This document shows positions 48,230-56,722 of a stretch of DNA of 64,000 bases, piece by piece. Origin of the DNA: Toxorhynchites rutilus septentrionalis (Eukaryota; Arthropoda; Insecta; Diptera; Culicidae); assembly GCF_029784135.1 (NCBI RefSeq), contig NC_073744.1:103771766-103835765 (forward strand), in the 5' to 3' direction. Position numbers and translations under genes: made by a program. Below the pieces are notes generated by a model, which did no database searches, was not told where the DNA came from, and saw nothing but the letters and a program-made list of their open reading frames with translations. Positions within the stretch are counted from its first letter, which is position 1. Each line of letters begins with the position of its first letter.

Positions 48230-49133
48230 CCATTTCGAACGCCCTCGATGCCGCCTTGTTCTGGATTTGCCACCAAAGCAGATTGTATAAAGAACAAACT
48301 TTTTTCTTCTGCTACCTGATGCCGTTTTGCGATTGCGTTTGCCACTCGCCACTCGCTGCAACTGCCTGTTGTTGTCTTGATGTTCACCGAACCGAATGTG
48401 TTCTGTTCCGAATGCGGGTTTTCTTATCGTCGCGAGCAGCTTTGCCAGCTAACTCGATCACTTCGGCGGCCGAAACTATATAACGCCGGCTAGGTGGACT
48501 GGTGCACTGGTACTAATGCGCTCGGCCTAGCTACCCTTGCGGGGAATTCCAGATCAACACGGTTCGAGCGGGATTTTGCCTTTCCCTTCACTTTTCCTCC
48601 TTTACCATGTCCAGACATGGCTGCTTGGGTTGGTTTGTTGATGTGTTGTGATGCGAACCGATGTGGTGTACGGTTTGAATGAGAATGATCGTTACGGCAG
48701 TGGGGATTTTTAAGCTGACTGGCTGGCTCGAGAATTACGCATGTGTGAGACTGCGGCCAATGTTTCGTTCATTTTTTTTTCTTTTTCCTTCCCAATCGTG
48801 CTTCATTCTATTTCGCTGCTGCTCTGGTTGCCCATTTTGGTCGGTACGATTTGAGGAGCACAAAATGGACCAATCAAAAATGGGCACATAGTGCATTTGG
48901 ACAATGCTTGATATTTCACAATTATTTAATTCTTTATCTCAAGAAAAATGAAATGTTATTCGTTATGATAGATGCGTAGATATATTTCCTATCAATTGAT
49001 GCAAAAACCTTTGCGATCTATTGAGAAATGCTCGAGTTATAAGCGTTCCAAATCTTGCATTTTTTCCTACTTGTTCAGTGCCTAGATTTCCATTTCACCC
49101 CCTATATCTTCCGGTTAGACGTAGTCCTACGTC
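48230..49133 (+). mobile_element. E4 element, full-length copy (904 bp)
   Basis: It runs from CCATTTCGAACGCC after an A-run to GACGTAGTCCTACGTC at 49118-49133 before AAAAA. It contains minus-strand H2A type A. Beyond the H2A promoter is a ~250-base tail (CACAATTATTTAATTC...CAATTGATGCAAAAACC...) shared by all E4 copies and more distantly by E1. It is almost identical in length to the inverted copy at 53899-54802. Confidence 0.8.
48401..48618 (-). pseudogene. Histone H2A 5' half (type A) in full-length E4
   Basis: The minus strand from 48618 reads [20 protein letters not shown], then a deletion of the RIHRLLR segment, then the AERV.T.APVHLAGVI DNA and, in another frame, SAAEVIELAGKAARDDKKTRI. 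A CCAAT box (GGACCAATC on the plus strand at about 48867) lies upstream of the start, consistent with a retained histone promoter. The second half of H2A is absent. The N-terminal codons are intact in all E4 copies except 49302-49520. Confidence 0.87.
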
Positions 49134-49138
49134 AAAAA

Positions 49139-50038
49139 CCATTTCGAACGCCCTCGATGCCGCCTTGTTCTGGATTTGCCACCAAAGCAGTTTGTATAAA
49201 GAACAAACTTTTTTCTTCTGCTACCTGATGCCGTTTTGCGATTGCGTTTGCCACTCGCTGCAACTGCCTGTTGTCTTGATGTCCACCGAACCGAATGTGT
49301 TCTGTTCCGAATGCGGGTTTTTTTTATCGTCGCGAGCAGCTTTACCAGCTAACTCGATCACTTCGGCGGCCGAAACTATATAACGCCGGCTAGGTGGACT
49401 GGTGCACTGGTACTAACGCGCTCGGCCTAGCTACCCTTGCGGGGAACTCCAGATCAACACGGTTCGAGCGGGATTTCGCCTTTCCCTTCACTTTTCCTCC
49501 AATCAAAAATGTCCAGACATGGCTGCTTGGGTTGGTTTGTTGATGTGTTGTGATGCGAACCGATGTGGTGTACGGTTTGAATGAGAATGATCGTTACGGC
49601 AGCGGAGCGAGGATTTTTAAGCTGACTGGCTGGCTCGAGAATTACGCATGTGTGGGACTGCGACCAATGTTTCGTTAATTTTTTTCTTTTTCCTTTCCAA
49701 TCGTGCTTCATTCTATTTCGCTGCTGCTCTGGTTGCCCGTTTTGGTCGGTATGATTTGAGGAGCACAAAATGGACCAATCAAAAATGGGCACATAGTGCA
49801 TTTTGACAATGCTTGATATTTGACAATTATTCAATTATTTATCTCAAGAAAAATTAAATGTTATTCGTTATGATAGATGCGTAGATATATTTACTATCAA
49901 TTGGTGCAAAAACCTTTGCGATCTATTGAGAAATGCTCGAGTTATAAGCATTCCAAATCTTGCATTTTTTCCTACTTGTTCAGTGCCTAGATTTCCATTT
50001 CACCCCCTATATCTTCCGGTTAGACGTAGTCCTACGTC
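49139..50038 (+). mobile_element. E4 element, second full-length copy in tandem
   Basis: It starts five A residues after the previous E4 and ends with GACGTAGTCCTACGTC (50023-50038). Same content as the preceding E4. It is followed by an A-run and the E5 left end. Confidence 0.8.
49302..49520 (-). pseudogene. Histone H2A 5' half (type A), altered tail
   Basis: The minus strand opens ATGTCTGGACAT, then the codons for GKGGKVK are replaced by a sequence reading TTTTTGATTGG. That sequence also occurs at the CCAAT region of this family (AATCAAAAATG), which suggests a local template switch or gene conversion. The rest matches the other type A copies, including LAGKAARDDKKTRI in a shifted frame. 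Confidence 0.8.
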
Positions 50039-50710
50039 AAAAAAACAGGAAGTGGGTTAATTCTATGGTATAACCGCATGGGTGACGTAGGACTATCGTT
50101 GATTTAGAGATCATTTGTTTGAAGTTGAATCTAAATCTATCCTGAATGAATGAATAAATAAATATTTGGGTGGCTTCAAAAACGAGAGCATTACGTTCGA
50201 GGCTCAAGGTTATATGCATCCAATATTGGATACAAAAAACCTTGTTCTGAAGAATAATCTTCAGAAGCTTTCCTGTTAACTGCACTTGATTGACAAACCA
50301 CAAAACCAAATGTATGTGGTCGCAGTATTATATGGATAGAAAAAATTAAAATAAACTCGCTTGAATGTAATTTTCAATTCCATGGGGAACTGGCAGATTA
50401 TTTTTCAGCAACGATCATTTCTTTCCAGGTTTCTTCTCGATAACCAGCAAACGAAAAGAGTTGCGCGCGTGTATGTGTGTGTTTGTGTGGCGGCTGCTTC
50501 AATGTCTTCCCGAGGAACCGTATTTCAATGCTGATTTCGATGCTCTCTTGGTCACCTTTTCTTCTCCTTCTGATCGATCGGCTTTTCTGCGCTCCCTCAC
50601 AGTTAAAACAAACTGATTGCATTTCAGGTCAGGTCAGGCCAGGTAATGAATCCCTCGATCCCTCGCCGTTCAGCTCGTTCTGTAACGATGTTGTCTTGTC
50701 GATGTCCTCA

Positions 50711-50868
50711 GGCGTCGTGCACAAATTACGTAACGCTAAAAATCCGGATCTTGAACCCCCTTTCCCCCCCCCCTTACGTAACGGAATTTCCTATCTCTAA
50801 TAAACAGAAAGTAACGCAACATCTACCCCCTCCCCCCTTATCGCGTTACGTAATTTGTGCACGACGCC
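50711..50868. mobile_element. 158-bp MITE with perfect 26-bp terminal inverted repeats
   Basis: Ends GGCGTCGTGCACAAATTACG at 50711 and its reverse complement to 50868, 26 bases identical. The target duplication TCA is at 50708-50710 and 50869-50871. The interior is C-rich (CCCCCTTTCCCC and CCCCCTCCCCCC). The 3-bp TNA duplication fits a Harbinger-type mover, but the family is not identified. It interrupts a segment of E5 that is continuous elsewhere (GACATCGACAAGACAACATCG in the satellite long unit). Confidence 0.9.
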
Positions 50869-51394
50869 TCACGAAAAATGAATGGGTTTCACCACCAGAA
50901 TATCATTTAAGTATGCTTTTCGTGCGTGAATGAATCGAGAGAAGGTGTGGTTTACGATGGCAATTTGGAAGGCAAACTAGAGGAGAATGAACTCTCTGAG
51001 TATGAAAATTTCGGCGACTGAGCAATAATCGATTGAAAATTATATAATTTTCGCGATACGAAACATTTTCCGTTGCGCGCACATACAATATTGAATACGA
51101 AAATATCCTACTGATGGGAAAGAATAATCTTCCGAAGCTTTCCAGCTAATTACACTTGATTGAAAAATTACGAAATCAAATGTATTTGGTCGCTGTGTTA
51201 TATGGTTAGAAAACATTAAAATAAACTCTTTCGCATGAATGTATTTTTCAATTCCTAGGGAACTGGCAGATTGTTTTTCAGCAACGATTAGATCTTTCCG
51301 GAATTTTCTCGATGCTGTATGGCATCCAAACGAAAATTCTCGTTTCAGTTTGGCCTGCAAAAAACTTTTCTGAACTCTAATCCATCAAATTTGG

Positions 51395-51410
51395 AGCCCT
51401 GAAAAGGGCC
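51395..51410 (-). promoter_or_regulatory. Histone mRNA 3' stem-loop of the left H3 pseudogene
   Basis: Minus strand GGCCCTTTTCAGGGCT: six pairs (one G-U) and a UUUC loop, followed by CCAAA. It lies about 25 bases after the H3 C-terminal codons, the normal spacing for histone mRNA ends. Confidence 0.9.
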
Positions 51411-51435
51411 GTTGATTATATGCTAAGCTAATATA

Positions 51436-51785
51436 GCACCCTCTCCTTGGATTCGACGGGCCAGCTGAATGTCCTTGGGCATGATGTGACGCGTTTTGCG
51501 TGGATAGCACACAAATTTGTATCTTCGAATAAGCCTCCTGCAGCGTCATAACTGCGGAACTTTGGGAGCGCAAGTCGGTTTTGAAGTCCTGAGCAATTTC
51601 ACGAACCAAATGCTGCAAAGGTAGCTTGCGGATCAGCAATTCGGTCGACTTCCGATAGCGATGAATTTCACGCAAAGTTCCCGGTCGATAGCGATGTGGC
51701 TTCCTCACCTATCCTGCGGCTGGTGCGCTTATCCGAGCTGCTTTCGTGTGCCTTAACACCGAAAGACTAACGAGCTGTCTGCTTG
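51436..51785 (-). pseudogene. Histone H3 pseudogene, left arm
   Basis: The minus strand reads TKQTAR, a gap, then [40 protein letters not shown] and LQEA. These are hallmark segments of histone H3 from the N-terminal tail to the histone fold. A ~20-base deletion removes SEAYLVGL. The following DNA still encodes [14 protein letters not shown] and the [15 protein letters not shown] region in another frame. VA after RPGT is also missing. A stem-loop lies just after the C-terminus. H3 is the core histone carrying the K4/K9/K27 marks. This copy cannot make a functional protein. Confidence 0.92.
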
Positions 51786-52049
51786 GTCCCAAACAAACGA
51801 GTCGTCACGGTGCAAGAGTAGAGTAAGAAATGAACGAAAGCAAGGGAAGTGTCATTTTATAAAACATAAAAGTATCGAATGTAAACCCCACCCTCTTTAT
51901 TATATAAGCTTACTGTATACTTACGAATATAATAAGGGTGGGGTTTAGATTCTATACTTTTATGGTTTATAAAATGACGCTTCCTTTGCTTTCGTTCATT
52001 TCTTACTCTACTCTCGCACCGTGAGGACTCGAGCTCGTTAGTCTTTCGC

Positions 52050-52402
52050 AGACAGCTCGTTAGTCTTTCGGTGGTAAGGCACATGAAAGCAGCTCGGATA
52101 AGCACACCAGCAGCAGGATAGGTGAAGAAGCCACATCGCTATCGACCGGGAACTTTGCGTGAAATTCGTCGCTATCAGAAGTCGACTGAATTGGTGATCT
52201 GCAGCTACCTTTGCAGCATTTGGATCGTGGAATTGCTCAGGACTTCAAAACCGACTTGCGCTTCCAAAGTTCCGCAGTTATGACGCTGCAGGAGGCTTAT
52301 TCGAAGATACCAATTTGTGTGTTATCCATGCAAAACGCGTCACATCATGCCCAAGGACATCCAGCTGGCCCATCGTATCCGAGGAGAGCGTGCTATATTA
52401 GC
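52050..52402 (+). pseudogene. Histone H3 pseudogene, right arm
   Basis: The plus strand holds QTAR (with a stop at K9), then KPHRYRPGT (same VA deletion), [23 protein letters not shown] and LQEA. It has the same ~20-base deletion as the left arm, then DNA for [11 protein letters not shown] and MPKDIQLA...RGERA. The two arms share both deletions, so the inverted duplication happened after H3 was already damaged. A stem-loop follows at 52419-52434. A few sites differ from the left arm (LRF here, LRS there). Confidence 0.9.
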
Positions 52403-52418
52403 TTAGCATATAATCAAC

Positions 52419-52434
52419 GGCCCTTTTCAGGGCT
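52419..52434 (+). promoter_or_regulatory. Histone mRNA 3' stem-loop of the right H3 pseudogene
   Basis: GGCCCTTTTCAGGGCT, identical to the left-arm stem-loop, 17 bases after the H3 end. Confidence 0.9.
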
Positions 52435-52485
52435 CCCAATTTGACGGATTAGAGTTCAGAAAAGTTTTTTACAGGCCGAACTGAA

Positions 52486-53100
52486 AGGAGCATTTAGCGA
52501 AAATCGTGGTGTCGATGATAATTCGATACCGATAGGTGCCATGGATATGGATTTCATAATGAAGAATATGAAATATATGACATGATGTAGTGAATATATC
52601 CGAAGAAATCACTTTGGTGAAACTGCATTATAAAATTATTTGTGTACGAATGCCGCAATCGATAGTCGACTCTAATTTGCGCTGGGTAATTTCCTCGGAG
52701 GACTCAATTCCTCCTTTGAGCATTAAGAAACTCTTTCTGGTAAAACGAAGTGGTATGAATCACATTATTTGAATGATAGAATGAAGAAGTTTTCTGCCAA
52801 TTTCCTTCAACCTCCAAACATATCTTTCTCCCGTTTGTCGTTTTCGTGTTCGCTAATCTTTTCTCACAACACCCATTTCTCGTTTGAGAAATTGTTGAGT
52901 AAACATTGTTTGCCAGTGCGCGTAGAGCGGGAATTCCTAAAGATTTATTGCACCTCTAATAAATTGCCGAAAGACGTGGTCTTAGGTTGATCGCACTTGA
53001 TTGAAAAAATCCAAAACGAAATGTATTTGGTCGCAGCATTATATGAGTAGAAAGCAAATAATCGCTCGAAAATGACTTGATTTTAGCGATGATGTTTCAC
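52486..53100. other. Unassigned part of E5
   Basis: No coding region or repeat supported beyond short AT-rich tracts. Confidence 0.4.
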
Positions 53101-53518
53101 GTTTTTCATGTTACGCATCCAATATTGGATACGAAAGTTTTCCACTGATGGGAAAAAAATATTCAGAAGCTTTCCTATTAATTGCGATTGATTGAAAAAT
53201 CACAAAACCAAATGTATTTGGTTGCAGTGTTATATGGATAGAAAACATTAAAATAAACTCTTTCGCATGAATGTATTTTTCAATTCCCAGGGGAACTGGC
53301 AGATTATTTTTCAGCAACGAGAATTCCGCGCGTGTATATGTGTGTGTGGCGGCCGATGTTTCAAGCGGAACCGTGGCATCACTCTCCTCCTGATGGATTC
53401 CCTTTTGGCCTTAGGTGCACATACAGGCTCTTGGTGACACCGTTCTTTAGCGCTTTCATGATAAACGAAAATAGCTTCACAACACAGCGACAACATGCTC
53501 CAATCGCTGTTCAATCAT

Positions 53519-53577
53519 AACTGAGGGGGTTTACGAGCAGCGCTCGCTTATATACCGATTGGTGATTTCAATAGCCT
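53519..53577 (-). promoter_or_regulatory. Pol II core promoter inside E5
   Basis: On the minus strand: CCAAT just upstream, TATATAA at 53554-53548 and initiator TCAGTT at 53524-53519. Spacing is 32 bases, as in E3 at 24576-24611. The downstream region is similar in both but is not a recognised gene. Confidence 0.6.
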
Positions 53578-53898
53578 GTTTTGAAAGCAATTTTAAGATT
53601 ATTGAAACAAGTTTTTGGATGAAAAAGTAACAAGTATATGACGCGTAGACCTTTTATCTTTCGAATGAAGTGTTTATCATACCATTTCGTTCAGTTATTT
53701 AATAGCTATTTACGCTCAAAATCTCGGTCTCCGGCTTTCATTTTCGAAACTTTGGTTTTACACCCCGGTATAAAAATGAAAGACGTAGTCCTACGTCAAA
53801 AAATTTGTTAGATATGTAGTTGGATATCACAAATCAAACACACCCACACACACACACTTAGACACCCACTCACAACAAAATACACAGATTTTGATTTT

Positions 53899-54802
53899 GA
53901 CGTAGGACTACGTCTAACCGGAAGATATAGGGGGTGAAATGGAAATCTAGGCACTGAACAAGTAGGAAAAAATGCAAGATTTGGAACGCTTATAACTCGA
54001 GCATTTCTCAATAGATCGCAAAGGTTTTTGCATCAATTGATAGGAAATATATCTACGCATCTATCATAATGAATAACATTTCATTTTTCTTGAGATAAAT
54101 AATTGAATAATTGTGAAATATCAAGCATTGTCAAAATGCACTATGTGCCCATTTTTGATTGGTCCATTTTGTGCTCCTGAAATCGTACCGACCAAAACGG
54201 GCAACCAGAGCAGCAGCGAAATAGAATGAAGCACGATTGGAAAGGAAAAAGAAAAAAATGAACGAAACATTGGTCGCAGTTTCACACATGCGTAATTCTC
54301 GAGCCAGCCAGTCAGCTTAAAAATCCCCGCTCCGCTGCCGTAACGATCATTCTCATTCAAACCGTACACCACATCGGTTCGCATCACAACACATCAACAA
54401 ACCAACCCAAGCAGCCATGTCTGGACATGGTAAAGGAGGAAAAGTGAAGGGAAAGGCAAAATCTCGCTCGAACCGTGTTGATCTGGAGTTCCCCGCAAGG
54501 GTAGCTAGGACGAGCGCGTTAGTACCAGTGCACCAGTCCACCTAGCCGGCGTTATATAGTTTCGGCCGCCGAAGTGATCGAGTTAGCTGGCAAAGCTGCT
54601 CGCGACGATAAGAAAACCCGCATTCGGAACAGAACACATTCGGTTCGGTGGACATCAAGATAACAGGCAGTTGCAGCGAGTGGCGAGTGGCAAACGCAAT
54701 CGCAAAATGGCATCAGGTAGCAGAAGAAAAAAGTTTGTTCTTTATACAAACTGCTTTGGTGGCAAATCCAGAACAAGGCAGCATCGAGGGCGTTCGAAAT
54801 GG
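53899..54802 (-). mobile_element. E4 element, full-length inverted copy (904 bp)
   Basis: It starts GACGTAGGACTACGTC and ends GGCGTTCGAAATGG before a T-run, the exact inverse of 48230-49133. H2A is therefore on the plus strand here. The element separates a short CA-rich spacer (53800-53898) from an inverted E2. Confidence 0.82.
54417..54635 (+). pseudogene. Histone H2A 5' half (type A), plus-strand copy
   Basis: ATG at 54417 opens [20 protein letters not shown], matching the H2A N-terminal tail except H for R at position 4. The frame then reads VDLEFPARVAR, because a ~20-base deletion removes GRIHRLLR. Downstream DNA still encodes APVHLAGVI and, in another frame, SAAEVIELAGKAARDDKKTRIR. Upstream lies a 5' UTR-like stretch and CCAAT boxes (TGATTGG, in reverse, at about 54157). 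The C-terminal third is absent. If transcribed, it could yield only the tail and a short novel peptide. Confidence 0.9.
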
Positions 54803-55469
54803 TTTTTTTCAAAACCACGAGTACTAAGTTTTCTAAATTGGAATCATTCCATAAAACAAGGCGCTTTTCAGGGCCATTAAACCTTCCAAAAAAGAATTTA
54901 GGAAATACAGTTCAATGCTTTCTAAAACATTATCCAAAATAATAATAAAACACAAATTGATTTTTTCATAATTTGTTTGCCATGATCTGATGAGTATGTG
55001 AATATGGCAGTTGGTCTGAGCTTATTGATAGTTGGGGACTTTCCTGATTATTCAATTTTCACCAATTCTTAAATTGTTTCCAGATTGAAAGTACAGTAAT
55101 TTACAATTAGTTCGACATTTAGCTAATTGGACGGACATGTAATGCGATTTATTTAGTTGGACATTTTTGTAAACATAGAGATCCAAATTATGACCCCATA
55201 TTGAAAGTCGACACTGTACCACTGTCATCGCAAATGTTCAATTACAGGTTAAAATCGCCTCCAATGCAACACTGAGTGGCACTTCGGCACGTCACATTGA
55301 ATGTAATTTACTGTACAACATGTCACAAAGCTGGATGGGAAGAAATTTTCCAACTGTGAAAGCTGTGGCGAGAGGCAACAAATCGCTAAACAGGAAGGTT
55401 TAGCCGAACAAAATGGGGATATCGAGTGATAACAAAACAATAAACTCTTTAGATTGAAGATAATTTTGT

Positions 55470-55485
55470 GATCCTGAAAAGGACC
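55470..55485 (-). promoter_or_regulatory. Histone-type 3' stem-loop
   Basis: Minus strand GGTCCTTTTCAGGATC with a UUUC loop; counterpart of 42672. Confidence 0.75.
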
Positions 55486-55646
55486 CTTTTTTAGCCTGCA
55501 TGTGAATAAAACGAGCGAACAAATCGTAATGAATGTATTTTTTTGCCATCGCTCCCTTTTAACGCTCATTCGTTCGTCTCGTTGGACTCGCCCCTCTGGC
55601 TGAGTCTGCCGATTTGTCTCTATCCTGTGAGTGTGTACCGCTAGAG

Positions 55647-55653
55647 TATAAAA
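55647..55653 (+). promoter_or_regulatory. TATA box upstream of H2A type B
   Basis: TATAAAA about 75 bases before the degenerate H2A start. It is conserved in position in the inverted siblings (42511-42517, 45744-45750, 47560-47566). Confidence 0.6.
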
Positions 55654-55721
55654 CACGCGGACCCCAAAAAATATCTTATTTTCTTTCAAACCGTAAACCC
55701 GTGTGGTTGTACGGCATCGGC

Positions 55722-55953
55722 ATCGTGGACGTAACAAAGGAGAACAAGTTAAGGGAAAGGCAAAGTCTCACTCAAACCGTGCAAGTCTCCAGTTCCCTGT
55801 TGGCCGCATTCACTGATTGCTCCGCAAGGGTAACTAGGCCGAACGGATTGGTGCCGGAGCACCAGCATACCTAACAGCGATTATAGAGTTTCGGCCGTCG
55901 GAGTGCTCGAGTTGGCTTGCAAAGCTGCTCACGACAATTAGAAAACCCGCATC
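55722..55953 (+). pseudogene. Histone H2A 5' two-thirds (type B), best preserved copy
   Basis: After a decayed start, the plus-strand DNA encodes [22 protein letters not shown], a stop in place of R, LLRKGN, a stop in place of Y, AERIGAGAPAYL and TAIIEF. After a one-base shift it reads VLELACKAAHDN, a stop, and KTRI. Compared with H2A ([46 protein letters not shown]) it is collinear over about 90 residues. This copy retains the RIHRLLR segment that type A has lost, so types A and B are separate derivatives of an H2A gene. Confidence 0.9.
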
Positions 55954-56192
55954 AAGAACAGAGCAGCTTCGGTTCGGCGCTCATCAAGGCAACAATTAGT
56001 TTCAGTGAGTGGCAAAGTGTTTCTCCGGCACGTCGCATTAAATGTAATTTACTGAACAACATGTCACAAGCTGGATGGGAAGAAATTTTCCAACTGTGAA
56101 AGCTGTGGCGAGTGGCAAACGCAATAGCTAAACAGGAAGGTTTAACCGAACAAGATGGGAATATCGAGTGATAACAAAAACACAACACCAAA

Positions 56193-56208
56193 GGTTCTTT
56201 TCAGAACC
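56193..56208 (+). promoter_or_regulatory. Histone mRNA 3' stem-loop
   Basis: GGTTCTTTTCAGAACC preceded by ACACCAAA and followed by ATCAACA. It is close to the full consensus and lies downstream of the H2A type B in the same orientation. Confidence 0.88.
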
Positions 56209-56312
56209 ATCAACATATTCATAAAGAGTAAACAGTAAACTGATCCATTTTTCAGGTAGATAGGTAGGTATTCACGTAGGAGAAGAAAATAAAACAATAT
56301 ATTTAAAATATA

Positions 56313-56721
56313 CTCGATACTGGAAGCCCACCAGTGGTTTATGCTAACTCGATAACCATCTGTTAATAGCACTTGATTGAAACATATTTGGTCACAGTGT
56401 TACATAGATAGAAAACATTCAAATAAACTCTTTCACATGAATGTATTTTTAAATTCCTAGAGGAACTGGCAGATTATTTTCCGGATCTTTCTCGATGCTG
56501 AATGGCATCCAAACGGAAAGAATTCCGTGCGTGTATGTGTGTGTGTAGCGGCTGCTTCGATGGTCACCTTCTCTTCTCCTGAAGGATCGGCTTCTCTGTG
56601 CTCCCTCACAGGTTCAAACAAACTGCCTGCGTTTCAGGGCAGATCTCGATCCTTCGCCGTCCAGCACCCTCAGCAACGAAGTTGTCTTGTCGATGTCCTC
56701 ACGAAAAATGAATGCGTCTCA
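56313..56721 (-). mobile_element. E3/E5-family fragment with one satellite-like monomer
   Basis: It starts CTCGATACTGGAAGCCCACCAGTGG, the reverse complement of the 198-bp monomer, and continues through the region matching the long satellite unit (GTTGTCTTGTCGATGTCCTCACG). It is cut on the right by the T-run of a Jockey element. It shows a single-monomer state outside the array. Confidence 0.8.
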
Positions 56722-56722
56722 C

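Larger units (their letters stand above)
51345..52485. repeat. Large inverted repeat (about 0.5-kb arms) with H3 in each arm
   Basis: The left arm is about 51345-51900 and the right arm about 51925-52485. The centre is TATTATATAAGCTTACTGTAT near 51893-51915. The arms match through the H3 coding region, stem-loops, shared upstream region (TTTCGTTCATTTCTTACTCTAC) and TATAAAA boxes near the centre. Divergence is modest, so pairing as RNA would give a long hairpin. Confidence 0.9.
50046..53797 (-). mobile_element. E5 element (3.75 kb) carrying an inverted pair of H3 pseudogenes
   Basis: The left end CAGGAAGTGGGTTAATTC (hairpin GGTTA/TAACC, then GTGACGTAGGACTATCG) matches the inverted right end of E3. 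The right end GACGTAGTCCTACGTC at 53782-53797 matches the inverted left end of E3. E5 is thus the same family as E3 without the satellite expansion; single monomer-like stretches occur near 50230-50420, 51110-51310 and 53110-53320. It holds a nested 158-bp MITE, the two H3 copies and a minus-strand TATA/Inr promoter near 53519-53554. Confidence 0.8.
54810..56312 (-). mobile_element. E2 element, inverted copy, with the best preserved type B H2A
   Basis: It is the inverse of 41778-43328 except that the outermost ~60 bases (left hairpin) are missing: it stops in AATATATTTAAAATATA at 56312, where an E5-type fragment starts. Content on the plus strand: block; stem-loop 55470-55485 (minus); TATAAAA 55647-55653; H2A; block; stem-loop 56193-56208 (plus). 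Confidence 0.78.

Noticed and set aside
53311..53520. Histone H1 remnant on the minus strand of E5
   Set aside because: The likeness (LKNGVTKSLYVHLRPKG) is short and lacks the surrounding H1 pattern. Mentioned only as a hint in the promoter finding.
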